Program-made: the position numbers and the translations under genes
Notes under the pieces: generated by a model
Database searches by the model: none
What the model was told of the DNA's origin: nothing
Seen by the model: the letters and a program-made list of their open reading frames with translations, nothing else
Shown here: positions 12,217 through 20,970 of the stretch, one piece after another
How the letters are laid out: each line of letters starts with the position of its first letter
Numbering within the stretch: the first letter of the stretch is position 1
Assembly: GCF_002797395.1 (NCBI RefSeq)
Contig: NZ_KZ454943.1
Coordinates: forward strand, 3,013,966 to 3,077,965
DNA from: Bacillus solitudinis
GTDB taxonomy: Bacteria > Bacillota > Bacilli > Bacillales > Bacillaceae_D
Reading direction: 5' to 3'
Length of the DNA stretch: 64,000 bases

Positions 12217-14025
12217 ATGAACAGCCGCATAGCTGATGAAAAAGTTGAACAAGTTCGCCAGGCAACAGATATTGTTGAAGTTATTAGTGATTTTGTTCAA
12301 TTAAAAAAGCAGGGAAGGCAGTATGTAGGTCTTTGTCCTTTTCACGGTGAAAAAACACCATCTTTTTCTGTTTCTCCTGAGAAACAGCTTTATCATTGCT
12401 TTGGGTGCGGAGCAGGAGGAAATGCATTCTCATTTCTGATGGAGATAGATGGTCTACCATTTATTGAATCAGTGAAAAAGTTAGCAGACCGCGCGAATAT
12501 TGAGCTACCTGTGTTTGAAATCACAGATCGTTCAAACGGAAATGAACCTCATGAGAAAATGAAAGAAGGCCATATTTTAGCTACGAAATTGTATCATCAC
12601 GTGCTAATGTTGACTGAGCAAGGTGCAGCTGGTCGAGAATATATTGCACAACGAGAATTTACACAAAAACAGATTGAACATTTTCAAATTGGGTTTGCGC
12701 CAAATCGCTGGGATTCATTAACAACGATTTTTCAAAAGAGAAATATTCCCTTAGATAAGATGCTTGATTCCGGTTTACTCGGGCAACGAGAATCTGATAA
12801 AGGGTATTATGATCGTTTTCGAAATCGAGTAATGTTTCCGATTTGGGATGGCCAAGGCAATGTGATTGCTTTTGGTGGACGTAGTATTGGTGAGGATACA
12901 CCCAAATATTTAAACAGCCCTGAAACAGCTATTTTCCATAAAAGCCGGACACTCTATGCACTACATTTAGCGAGACCATCGATTAGAAAGGAAAATGAAA
13001 CCATTCTATTTGAAGGGTACGTTGATGTTATCGCTGCATGGGGAGCCGGAGTAACAAATGGGGTTGCAACCTTAGGTACTGCGCTAACAGCAGAGCACGC
13101 AAAAATTTTGCGAAGGAATGCGGAAACAGTAATCATTTGTTTTGATGCTGACCGAGCAGGGATTGATGCTTCATTCCGTTCCGCTAGTATTCTTGAGGAA
13201 ATTGGATGTCATGTTAAGGTTGCACTGATGCCAGAAGGTTTGGATCCTGATGACTTTATCCGCAAATTTGGAGCCGAACGCTTTAAAACGGATGTAATAG
13301 GGGCAAGCTTAACATTAATGGCTTTCAAAATGCGTTACTTGCGAAAAGGAAAGAACTTACAAGATGAAGCGGATAGGATGCAGTACATTAAAGATGTTTT
13401 GACTGAGATAGCTTCACTAAGTCGTGCGGTTGAAAGAGACCACTACCTAAGACAAGTGGCAGAGGAATTTTCACTATCATTGGATGCTTTAAAGCAGGAG
13501 CAATTCCAGATTTATCGATCGCTGCGTCAACAAAAAACGTCTCAAACAAAAGTTGAAACATCATCACCCTCTTCGCGACGTAAGTTAGAACAAAAGAGAC
13601 TACTTCCTGCCTATCAAAATGCAGAGCGGTTATTGCTTGCACACATGATGCGAGATGTCGATATTGCAGAGAAAGTACGCGAACGTTTAGGTGGTCATTT
13701 TAATGTCGATGAACACCACGCGCTTGTCGCCTACTTGTTTGCCTTTTATGGAGAAGGAAATGAGCCAAGTCCAAGTCAGTTTATACAGAGACTTAAGGAA
13801 GAAAGCTTAAAAAAGCTTGCGACAGAGCTCGCTATGCTCTCTATAAACGAGGATTGCTCAGAACAAGAGTTACTTGATTATATCAAACAGATTGAAAATT
13901 ATCCGAAATGGGTAAATATACAACAGAGAGAACTAGAAATGAAGCAGCAGAGGGATCCGTTGCTTGCTGCAAAGCTTAAAATGGAAATTATTCAGATGAA
14001 AAAAGAACTGTTAGAACAACGATAG
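12217..14025 (+). CDS. dnaG: DNA primase DnaG
   Basis: Synthesises RNA primers for replication. It has an N-terminal CHC2 zinc finger (CPFH near residue 40 and CFGCGAGG about 22 residues later), a TOPRIM catalytic core (FEGYVDVIAA, CFDADRAG) and a C-terminal helicase-binding domain. The ATG at 12217 gives MNSRIADEKVEQV, colinear with B. subtilis DnaG, and has GGTG 6 nt upstream. In-frame TTG, GTG and ATG codons at 12205-12211 are less likely. The yqxD-dnaG-sigA cluster is the classical macromolecular synthesis operon without rpsU. Confidence 0.97.
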   Translation: MNSRIADEKVEQVRQATDIVEVISDFVQLKKQGRQYVGLCPFHGEKTPSFSVSPEKQLYHCFGCGAGGNAFSFLMEIDGLPFIESVKKLADRANIELPVFEITDRSNGNEPHEKMKEGHILATKLYHHVLMLTEQGAAGREYIAQREFTQKQIEHFQIGFAPNRWDSLTTIFQKRNIPLDKMLDSGLLGQRESDKGYYDRFRNRVMFPIWDGQGNVIAFGGRSIGEDTPKYLNSPETAIFHKSRTLYALHLARPSIRKENETILFEGYVDVIAAWGAGVTNGVATLGTALTAEHAKILRRNAETVIICFDADRAGIDASFRSASILEEIGCHVKVALMPEGLDPDDFIRKFGAERFKTDVIGASLTLMAFKMRYLRKGKNLQDEADRMQYIKDVLTEIASLSRAVERDHYLRQVAEEFSLSLDALKQEQFQIYRSLRQQKTSQTKVETSSPSSRRKLEQKRLLPAYQNAERLLLAHMMRDVDIAEKVRERLGGHFNVDEHHALVAYLFAFYGEGNEPSPSQFIQRLKEESLKKLATELAMLSINEDCSEQELLDYIKQIENYPKWVNIQQRELEMKQQRDPLLAAKLKMEIIQMKKELLEQR

Positions 14026-14067
14026 AAAATTTTGTTTCGGTTGTGAACAATGGAAGGAGGGGATCGA

Positions 14068-15186
14068 ATGGCAGAAAAACCATTACGCCCATTAGCGGAA
14101 GGTGAGTTATCCATCGATCAAGTGAAAGAACAATTAGTGGAGGTTGGGAAGAAGCGAGGTGTTTTAACGTATGCAGAGATTACAGAGAAACTTGCAGCGT
14201 TTGAACAGGATTCTGACCAAATGGATGAATTTTTTGAATACCTCGGAGAACAGGGAGTGGAGATATTAAACGAAGCTGATGAAGTAATAAATCTTCAGCA
14301 AGCTGTTAAAGAAGAGGAAGAATTTGATTTGAATGATTTAAGTGTTCCACCAGGTATTAAAATTAACGACCCGGTACGTATGTATCTTAAAGAGATTGGT
14401 CGTGTTCCCCTACTTTCCGCCGAAGAAGAAATTGAGCTTGCAAAACGTATTGAGCAAGGTGACGAGGAAGCGAAGCGCCGCTTAGCGGAAGCAAATCTTC
14501 GTCTAGTTGTATCAATTGCAAAGCGTTATGTAGGACGCGGAATGCTATTTCTTGATTTAATCCAAGAAGGAAACATGGGTTTAATTAAGGCTGTTGAAAA
14601 GTTTGATTATGAAAAAGGGTATAAATTTAGTACCTATGCTACATGGTGGATTCGTCAGGCGATTACAAGAGCAATTGCTGACCAAGCAAGAACGATACGT
14701 ATCCCTGTTCACATGGTTGAAACCATCAATAAATTAATCCGAGTCCAACGTCAACTTCTTCAAGACTTTGGTCGTGAGCCAACTCCTGAAGAGGTGGCAG
14801 AAGAAATGGAACTAACTCCTGATAAAGTAAGAGAAATTTTAAAAATTGCGCAAGAGCCTGTCTCACTTGAAACACCTATTGGTGAAGAAGATGATTCTCA
14901 CTTAGGAGATTTTATTGAAGACCAGGAAGCGCTTGCGCCGTCTGATGCTGCAGCTTATGAATTACTAAAGGAGCAGCTTGAAGATGTGCTAGATACTTTA
15001 ACAGACCGTGAAGAAAATGTCTTGCGTCTAAGATTTGGTCTTGATGATGGCCGTACTCGTACGCTTGAAGAAGTTGGTAAAGTATTTGGTGTAACGAGAG
15101 AACGGATTCGTCAAATTGAGGCTAAAGCCCTACGAAAGCTTCGCCACCCAAGTCGAAGCAAAAGACTGAAAGATTTCTTAGAATAA
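14068..15186 (+). CDS. sigA: Primary sigma factor SigA (RpoD)
   Basis: Housekeeping sigma-70 factor, 372 residues. Region 1.1 is at the N-terminus, region 1.2 starts [16 protein letters not shown], region 2 contains [20 protein letters not shown], and region 4 holds the helix-turn-helix [18 protein letters not shown]. The ATG at 14068 follows AAGGAGG with 7 nt spacing; an in-frame ATG at 14050 lies upstream of this site and is rejected. It is followed by a strong terminator. Confidence 0.98.
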   Translation: MAEKPLRPLAEGELSIDQVKEQLVEVGKKRGVLTYAEITEKLAAFEQDSDQMDEFFEYLGEQGVEILNEADEVINLQQAVKEEEEFDLNDLSVPPGIKINDPVRMYLKEIGRVPLLSAEEEIELAKRIEQGDEEAKRRLAEANLRLVVSIAKRYVGRGMLFLDLIQEGNMGLIKAVEKFDYEKGYKFSTYATWWIRQAITRAIADQARTIRIPVHMVETINKLIRVQRQLLQDFGREPTPEEVAEEMELTPDKVREILKIAQEPVSLETPIGEEDDSHLGDFIEDQEALAPSDAAAYELLKEQLEDVLDTLTDREENVLRLRFGLDDGRTRTLEEVGKVFGVTRERIRQIEAKALRKLRHPSRSKRLKDFLE

Positions 15187-15198
15187 AATGGTAGCGAT

Positions 15199-15231
15199 GG
15201 TTTACTTCATCATGAAGTAAACCATTTTTTC
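15199..15231 (+). terminator. Terminator after sigA
   Basis: ATGGTTTACTTCA pairs with TGAAGTAAACCAT over a minimal loop, followed by six Ts. It separates dnaG-sigA from the membrane protein gene. Confidence 0.92.
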
Positions 15232-15259
15232 CATCACCTATATATTGGGAGGAAAAGGG

Positions 15260-15805
15260 ATGGATCCAAAGAGAAAAGAAACACTTATTAAAGAAATAAA
15301 GTATTGGAAGAAGTCAAAGCTTTTACCAGAACATTATTGTGAATTTTTATTAACGTTGTATACAGAAGGTGAAGGAGATAAACAAGTGTCTTCACCAGAA
15401 GGTACAGCCACTTTCGTAAATAAAGGATTACTTTTTCGATTTGTTGCTGTTCAACTTTCATTAGTAATAGCTGTTCTTGTGATTTATTTTACTGATTTCT
15501 CGACGCTAATGCAAATAGGGGTAGTTCTTTTATTTTCGACAATCATTTTTTTTATAGCAAAAAGTACGATTATGACTGTAAGGACATTAGGTATATTTTA
15601 TTTTCTTATTGGTGCTTTACTGCTATTTTTATTAACTGTGCAAGCGATTGTGACTTATACAAATACAAATCAATTTATGCTTGCAAGCGCCGTGTTTGTA
15701 CATTGTGGCGCATGGGTTTTTATAGGTTGGAAATGGAAGATGATGTATTTTACAATAGCTGGAGGATTAGGTGTTGTTATACTCGCTCTCTTTTGGTTTC
15801 GATAA
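15260..15805 (+). CDS. Hypothetical multi-spanning membrane protein
   Basis: A 181-residue protein I do not recognise beyond its position in related Bacillaceae between sigA and cccA. The N-terminal 45 residues are charged and soluble (MDPKRKETLIKEIKYWKKSK, then PEHYCEFLL). Five or six hydrophobic segments fill residues 55-180. The N-terminal region resembles the short cytosolic segment of DUF2157-type membrane proteins, a weak similarity. GGGAGG precedes the ATG at 15260. Confidence 0.8.
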   Translation: MDPKRKETLIKEIKYWKKSKLLPEHYCEFLLTLYTEGEGDKQVSSPEGTATFVNKGLLFRFVAVQLSLVIAVLVIYFTDFSTLMQIGVVLLFSTIIFFIAKSTIMTVRTLGIFYFLIGALLLFLLTVQAIVTYTNTNQFMLASAVFVHCGAWVFIGWKWKMMYFTIAGGLGVVILALFWFR

Positions 15806-15946
15806 AAGAGTGACAAAAAAAGCAAAACTAGAGTTAGGCTCTTTTCACTTAGCTATTTTTCAAGTAAAATAAGTAAGGAATGTTTAACCGTCTACATAGT
15901 TGACGTGTCTATATGAATAACATAACGTGTAAAGGAGGACATCAAC

Positions 15947-16324
15947 ATGAAGGGAAGACCACTCGTACCATTTGCTATAACTGCTATTATCGGTATCCTT
16001 CTTATGATTTCATTATCATTTGTCGGTTTAAATCAGCGTGCAGAAATGAACGCAGATGAGCCTGAAGCCGAAGAAGAAGTAACGGAGTTTGAGGATCCGG
16101 TTGCTGCTGGTGAAGAGCTTGCTGGACAATCTTGTATTGCCTGTCATGGTGCGGACCTAACTGGATCAGGTGGCCCTGATTTAACTGCACTTGAAGGGAA
16201 ATATAGCCAAGAGGAAATCGCTGGGATTATTCAAAATGGACAAGGCGCTATGCCTCCCCAAACAAATCTAAATTCAGTAGAAGCAGACGCGATAGCACAA
16301 TTTTTATTATCAAATTCTCAATAA
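15947..16324 (+). CDS. cccA: Cytochrome c-550 (CccA-type, membrane anchored)
   Basis: Electron carrier for the cytochrome oxidases on the outer membrane face. One N-terminal transmembrane anchor (residues 8-27) is followed by an acidic linker rich in glutamate and a class I c-type domain. The haem site is CIACH near residue 64, and the axial Met is in GAMPPQ. Its 125 residues and AAAGGAGGA ribosome site are typical of Bacillus CccA. The strongly acidic linker fits proteins exposed to high external pH or salt, but that is suggestive only. Confidence 0.94.
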   Translation: MKGRPLVPFAITAIIGILLMISLSFVGLNQRAEMNADEPEAEEEVTEFEDPVAAGEELAGQSCIACHGADLTGSGGPDLTALEGKYSQEEIAGIIQNGQGAMPPQTNLNSVEADAIAQFLLSNSQ

Positions 16325-16330
16325 CCAAAA

Positions 16331-16359
16331 GGCGGGGGTATAAAACTCCCCGCCTTTTT
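16331..16359 (+). terminator. Terminator after cccA
   Basis: GGCGGGG (16331-16337) pairs with CCCCGCC (16348-16354), followed by TTTTT. A GC-rich, clear terminator. Confidence 0.92.
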
Positions 16360-16364
16360 CTATA

Positions 16365-16446
16365 GCCGCCAACTCGTTGGCGGCGCCAGCCGACCAAAGG
16401 GAGGATCAAGGGTTTAAAAAAAGCCGACAACTCGTGGCGGTTTTTT
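16365..16446 (+). repeat. Tandem near-duplicate hairpins upstream of trmK
   Basis: GCCGCCAACTCGTTGGCGGC (16365-16384) is a 20 nt perfect palindrome. A diverged copy of the same motif, GCCGACAACTCGTGGCGG (16423-16440), sits about 58 nt downstream, flanked by A and T runs so that it resembles a terminator. The shared CAACTCGT core suggests duplication. Role unknown; trmK starts 70 nt further on. Confidence 0.6.
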
Positions 16447-16513
16447 GTGAGCTTGCATGTTATTAAAGGAGTCGATAAGATGAAGATAACTTACTACACA
16501 AAAGGTGAAGAGA

Positions 16514-17227
16514 ATGAATGAGCGACAATTATCAGAACGGTTAATTCGAGTGGCGCAGTATGTTCCAGCAAATGTGAAGGTAGCTGATATCGGGTCTGAT
16601 CATGCGTACTTACCCTGTTTCCTGTGCCTAAGGGATAACTCAATCACTGCGATTGCGGGGGAAGTAAACGAGGGACCTTATCAATCAGCTGTTAATCAAG
16701 TAAAACGAGTCGGATTAACAGAACAGATTTCAGTTCGTAAAGGAAATGGACTCGAAGTAATTGAGGCTGGTGAAGTGGATGTCATTACCATTGCAGGTAT
16801 GGGAGGCGGGTTGATTACATCCATTTTGGAAGAAGGTAAACCTAAACTATCTGGTGTATCAAAATTAATTTTGCAACCAAATGTATCGGCTGATCATATT
16901 AGGAGATGGTTACTTTCAAATGAGTGGCTATTAGTATCAGAAGAAATTCTGGAGGAAGATGAAAAAATCTACGAAGTATTAGTTGCCGAACGTGGGAGTG
17001 ATAACTCATTTTATGAAGAGGATAGGGAAAGAAAGCTATTATTAGGTCCTTTTCTCATGAATAACCCAAATCAATCATTTAGAAAAAAGTGGTTAGCTGA
17101 GATAAGGAATTGGGAGCGGATTATTAAGAAGTTACAAGAAGCCACTCCAAATGAGGCAAGTTTAGAAAAGAAAAAACAACTTCAAATTAAAATTGATATG
17201 GTTGAGGAGGTTTTATTACGTGGCTAA
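16514..17227 (+). CDS. trmK: tRNA (adenine-22-N1)-methyltransferase TrmK
   Basis: SAM-dependent methyltransferase forming m1A22 in tRNA-Ser and tRNA-Tyr, named YqfN in B. subtilis. The SAM-binding ADIGSDHAYLPC (near residue 25) and the catalytic-region ITIAGMGGGLI are present. The ATG at 16514 follows AAAGGTGAAG and gives MNERQLSERLIRVAQYV; the in-frame GTG at 16505 is less well placed. It overlaps yqfO by 8 nt, the usual pairing. Length is 237 residues. Confidence 0.95.
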   Translation: MNERQLSERLIRVAQYVPANVKVADIGSDHAYLPCFLCLRDNSITAIAGEVNEGPYQSAVNQVKRVGLTEQISVRKGNGLEVIEAGEVDVITIAGMGGGLITSILEEGKPKLSGVSKLILQPNVSADHIRRWLLSNEWLLVSEEILEEDEKIYEVLVAERGSDNSFYEEDRERKLLLGPFLMNNPNQSFRKKWLAEIRNWERIIKKLQEATPNEASLEKKKQLQIKIDMVEEVLLRG

Positions 17228-18341
17228 ATCTGTAAATGGACAAACTTTAATTCAACATTTTGAAGCATGGTCGCCGAAATCACTTGCTTTAGAGGGGGAT
17301 AAAAATGGATTGATGATCGGCACATTAAATAAGCCTGTAAAAAAAGTCATGGTGGCGCTTGATGTCTTGGAAGACGTTATCGATGAAGCCATATCCGAGG
17401 GAGTAGATTTAATTCTTGCCCATCACCCGTTAATATTTAGACCGATGAAAAAAATTGATGTAAGCACGGCACATGGGCGCATCGTAGAGAAGGCGATTAA
17501 GCATAATGTGGCGATTTATGCGGCTCATACGAATTTAGATGTCGCCACGGGCGGTGTAAATGACATGATGGCAGAAGCCCTTGGTTTACTTGATACAAAG
17601 GTCCTTGTACCAACAGAAACCGAGTCTCTAAAGAAGCTTGTTGTATTTGTGCCTAATACGCATAAGCAGCAAGTTCAAGAAGCAATTGGAAATGCGGGGG
17701 CAGGTCATATAGGGGCTTACCGAGACTGTGCTTTTACGACTGAAGGTAATGGTATGTTTCGTCCTGAAGCCGATGCTTCGCCGTTCATTGGGGCATCAGG
17801 TAAACTTGAGGTGGTAGAAGAGACGAAAATAGAAACGATTATTCCTGCTCACTTACAAAATCGTGTGGTAGCGGCGATACTTAAGTCTCATCCATATGAG
17901 GAGCCTGCATATGATATTTACCATTTGGATAATAAAGGTAGCGTTCTCGGGCTTGGGCGAATCGGCCATTTGCCAGAAGAGATGACCTTAGCTGATTTTG
18001 CTGAACACGTAAAAATTGCTTTTGATGTCAAGGGTGCCCGTGTGGTAGGAAATCTTTCAGAAAAGATAAATAAAGTAGCCGTTTTAGGTGGGGATGGCAA
18101 CAAGTATATGTCACATGCTCTTTTCAAGGGAGCAGATGTGTTTGTAACTGGAGATGTATATTATCATGTTGCGCACGATGCAATGATGGATGGATTAAAG
18201 ATTGTCGATCCAGGTCATAATGTCGAGAAAGTCATGAAGAGAGGGGTACAGCTGTATTTGCAGAAATTTGTGAAAGAGAAGGGATATGATACGGAGGTTA
18301 TCGCTTCTGCTGTTCATACTGATCCATTTCATTTTATTTGA
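17220..18341 (+). CDS. yqfO: Nif3-like dinuclear metal center protein YqfO
   Basis: NIF3/GTP cyclohydrolase I type 2-like protein with a dinuclear metal centre; substrate unsettled. The metal motifs LILAHHPLIF, YAAHTNLD and VTGDVYYHVAHDAM are intact. A central PII-like insertion domain (about residues 130-235) gives the 373-residue length of Bacillus YqfO. The start is GTG at 17220, with GAGGAGG 9 nt upstream. Convergent to ispH across a shared terminator. Confidence 0.94.
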   Translation: MAKSVNGQTLIQHFEAWSPKSLALEGDKNGLMIGTLNKPVKKVMVALDVLEDVIDEAISEGVDLILAHHPLIFRPMKKIDVSTAHGRIVEKAIKHNVAIYAAHTNLDVATGGVNDMMAEALGLLDTKVLVPTETESLKKLVVFVPNTHKQQVQEAIGNAGAGHIGAYRDCAFTTEGNGMFRPEADASPFIGASGKLEVVEETKIETIIPAHLQNRVVAAILKSHPYEEPAYDIYHLDNKGSVLGLGRIGHLPEEMTLADFAEHVKIAFDVKGARVVGNLSEKINKVAVLGGDGNKYMSHALFKGADVFVTGDVYYHVAHDAMMDGLKIVDPGHNVEKVMKRGVQLYLQKFVKEKGYDTEVIASAVHTDPFHFI

Positions 18342-18346
18342 AAAAT

Positions 18347-18388
18347 AAACCCCCAACAGATGAGTTGAAAATCAGTTGGGGGTTTTAG
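18347..18388. terminator. Bidirectional terminator between yqfO and ispH
   Basis: AACCCCCAAC and GTTGGGGGTT form a long stem, extended by GAT/ATC toward the loop. T runs lie on one side and A runs on the other, so it can serve both converging genes. Confidence 0.9.
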
Positions 18389-18410
18389 ATATTTGGGCTT
18401 GGGGGTGGCA

Positions 18411-19355
18411 CTATTTTATTTTTACTTTTGGTAAAATCTTATCAAGTTTTACCATTTGTTCACGGCCCCACGTACTCTCATCGGTTGCTTCATATTTTTC
18501 GAGGAATGTAATGACTTCTTTTGTAATTGGAGTAGGCGTTGAAGCACCTGAAGTAACCCCAACTGTTTCTACTCCTTGTAGCCATTCTAAATCTAATTCG
18601 GATAAATCACCGATTCGATATGCCTTTGTTCCGGCAATTTGCTCAGAGACTTGAGCTAAGCGGTTCGAGTTATTACTTTTAGGGTCTCCAACCACAATGA
18701 CGAGGTCACATTCCTTTGCCTGCTCTGCAACGGCTTCTTGTCGAACTTGAGTCGCTAAGCAAATCTCGTTATGAACTTCTGCACTTGGATAGCGTTCCAT
18801 TGCCTTTTTCATAATTTCTGATACGTCCCATTGACTCATCGTTGTTTGGTTTGTAATAATGATTTTATCATTATCTAATAATTTAAGTCTTTCTACATCT
18901 TCAACGGATTCTACAAGGTGAACGGCCTCTGGTGCTACCCCAATTGCTCCTTCTGGCTCTGGGTGACCTTTTTTTCCAACATAAATGATTTTATAGCCTT
19001 CTGCTTCCTTATCCCGAATTAAATCATGAGTTCTCGTTACATCGGGGCATGTGGCATCAACAACAGTTAAGCCTTTTTCTTTAGCAAGTTTTCGAACTTC
19101 AGGTGAGACACCATGAGCTGTAAAAATAACGGTACCCTTTTCTACCTTCTTTAAAATTTCAACACGATTCGGACCATCAAGAGAGATAATCCCATCGTTT
19201 TCAAATGCATTGGTTACATGTTGATTATGAACGATCATTCCTAAAATATAAATAGGACGTGGTAAATCTAAATTTTGAGCAGCTTGTCTTGCAAGTACCA
19301 TAGCATCTACAACCCCATAACAATAGCCACGGGGGGAGATTTTAGTCACATTCAT
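18411..19355 (-). CDS. ispH: 4-hydroxy-3-methylbut-2-enyl diphosphate reductase IspH
   Basis: The [4Fe-4S] enzyme of the final MEP-pathway step, making IPP and DMAPP. The three cluster cysteines are visible in [25 protein letters not shown] and [11 protein letters not shown], and [11 protein letters not shown] is conserved. Length is 314 residues. GGAGG lies 8 nt before the ATG at 19355. It has its own promoter and a leader hairpin between promoter and ribosome site. Confidence 0.96.
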   Translation of the reverse strand: MNVTKISPRGYCYGVVDAMVLARQAAQNLDLPRPIYILGMIVHNQHVTNAFENDGIISLDGPNRVEILKKVEKGTVIFTAHGVSPEVRKLAKEKGLTVVDATCPDVTRTHDLIRDKEAEGYKIIYVGKKGHPEPEGAIGVAPEAVHLVESVEDVERLKLLDNDKIIITNQTTMSQWDVSEIMKKAMERYPSAEVHNEICLATQVRQEAVAEQAKECDLVIVVGDPKSNNSNRLAQVSEQIAGTKAYRIGDLSELDLEWLQGVETVGVTSGASTPTPITKEVITFLEKYEATDESTWGREQMVKLDKILPKVKIK

Positions 19356-19375
19356 GAAAGGACCTCCTATAATGA

Positions 19376-19448
19376 GAGCCCCTGTTTCAACTGAAACAGG
19401 AGCTTGGTTTCCGTCCTATATTATAAAGGAGAGAAGAAAGACTTACAA
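19376..19448 (-). promoter_or_regulatory. ispH sigma-A promoter and leader hairpin
   Basis: On the minus strand, -35 TTGTAA (complement of 19443-19448), a 17 nt spacer and -10 TATAAT (complement of 19420-19425). Between the predicted start near 19413 and the ribosome site lies a hairpin, CCTGTTTCA/TGAAACAGG (19380-19400), extended by GAGC/GCTT. It lacks a U run, so a simple terminator reading is weak. Confidence 0.7.
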
Positions 19449-19457
19449 CGAAAATGC

Positions 19458-19976
19458 TTAGTTTGTATTTGTATTCGTGCTCGCGCTCGCTTTCAATTCA
19501 AGCAAGGTAGTGTCTATAAATTCGTAAGCTTGCTCTTCCGTCATGTCATTCATTAAGACAAGCTCACTTGCAATCATTTGGCGTGCCTTTTGTAAATGAT
19601 TTCGGTCTTGAATATGAAGTCCATTTGCTCGTTCCGCTTGTTTTCTAGAAAGTGAACAAATTAAATGGGCTGCATCAATTATGCTACCACTTTTCAAAAG
19701 GTTTTCAGTTTCGCGAGAGAAATGACTTGTAGAAGGCGGAATATCAGGACCATTCTGAAGGGCTTCTATAAGTTCACTCAGGTCTGCCTGATCAATAACC
19801 TTACGTAATCCAGAATCATCAATTCGATTTTCTGGGAGCATTAGTTTTACATCCACAAGTGGGAAGTGAAGAATGAAATAAGAGTGTGTTTCCCCTAACA
19901 CATCCTTTTCTTCAATATCCTGAATAGTTCCAGCACCGTGGTAAGGATAGACTACGTGGTCACCAACTTTAAACAT
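19458..19976 (-). CDS. CarD family transcriptional regulator
   Basis: A 172-residue CarD/CdnL-type protein that binds the RNA polymerase beta subunit through an N-terminal Tudor-like domain (MFKVGDHVVYPYHGAGTIQD) and stabilises open complexes. The C-terminal helical DNA-binding region follows. GGAGG is 7 nt before the ATG at 19976; an upstream ATG at 19982 is too close to it. It is transcribed toward ispH, but ispH has its own promoter. Confidence 0.9.
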   Translation of the reverse strand: MFKVGDHVVYPYHGAGTIQDIEEKDVLGETHSYFILHFPLVDVKLMLPENRIDDSGLRKVIDQADLSELIEALQNGPDIPPSTSHFSRETENLLKSGSIIDAAHLICSLSRKQAERANGLHIQDRNHLQKARQMIASELVLMNDMTEEQAYEFIDTTLLELKASASTNTNTN

Positions 19977-20091
19977 GGGCATTCCTCCAATCGAGTAATA
20001 CCCTTATTATAACATAAATTTAATCAAAAATAAAATTGTACTATTCAGAGTCGAATGTTGTCAATTAAAAAATCTTAAAAGACGTATATTT

Positions 20092-20643
20092 TTAAATATA
20101 AATTTTCGGAGCGGGTATCCCGTTAAATGTCTCTTTTTTTGAGGGGCGACTTTCAACATTCCTTTCTGCTAGTTGTGTCTCATCTGCGATGGCAACTGGT
20201 ACGACTGGTTCATCGTTTTCGCTAGAGGGAGTAGTGTCTTCTGATTCAGATTGGTCACTACTTCTCATAATTCTCCAAATTGCAGGCATATTTCTAATAA
20301 GGGGTCCGTATTGTTGAACCATTGGTACCACCTGTTGAGTTATCCCAAGCACTCGTTGTGTGTTTTGAAGCATTGAGGCAAAGTTCAGACCAGATAAACC
20401 AGTGCTAGCGCCTGGATTTAAACCACCAGTAAATGTAGCTGCTGAACTAGGATTTAAAGCTCCACCGAATAAACGAGCGAGTAGACCACCACCGCCTCGT
20501 GCAATTCCAGAACTGCCTTGAGCTAAAGCAGGGTTAAACCCTCCCATCGCATTCATAGGCATTCCTTGAAACATCGAAGGCTGCAGAAATTGCGTAGGTT
20601 GCATCGGAAGCGGGCCAAGAGGCGGGCCCATATAATGTTGCAT
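20092..20643 (-). CDS. yqfQ: YqfQ / VrrA-like protein
   Basis: A 183-residue low-complexity protein with a Pro-, Met- and Gly-rich N-terminus (MQHYMGPPLGPLPMQPTQFL) and a central conserved segment VVPMVQQYGPLIRNMPAIWR. It lies between ispH and cshB as yqfQ does in B. subtilis, where it is linked to the spore. AAAGGAGAA precedes the ATG. Function unknown; a spore role is by family association only. Confidence 0.85.
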   Translation of the reverse strand: MQHYMGPPLGPLPMQPTQFLQPSMFQGMPMNAMGGFNPALAQGSSGIARGGGGLLARLFGGALNPSSAATFTGGLNPGASTGLSGLNFASMLQNTQRVLGITQQVVPMVQQYGPLIRNMPAIWRIMRSSDQSESEDTTPSSENDEPVVPVAIADETQLAERNVESRPSKKETFNGIPAPKIYI

Positions 20644-20970
20644 ATGAGGTTCTCCTTTCTAGAAATGGTGACAGCGGTGTTTTGGTTGCCAATACTTCAT
20701 AAAAGTAACTCTCATAAAGGATTGAATTGAAGCAACAAAACCCTGACTGCACTAAGAAAAACACTGCACAGCTTTTCTTAGTAAATTTCCTTTAAGATAC
20801 CTATATGCCAAGTTCATAAAAAAGGTGCTGTTAACTCAGGATAAGGATATAGATGTGCCTTTCCATCAAATGATTGGAGAAGTAATATATGAGGGTTAGC
20901 CTTTATGTTACAATTTATGCTAAAATGAACTATTGCACGACATAGATTCGGACGAAAGTAGGAGTATAAA

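Noticed and set aside
20534-20764. A 76-codon minus-strand frame at the yqfQ start
   Set aside because: It overlaps yqfQ in another frame, has no ribosome site and shows a composition typical of a shadow frame.
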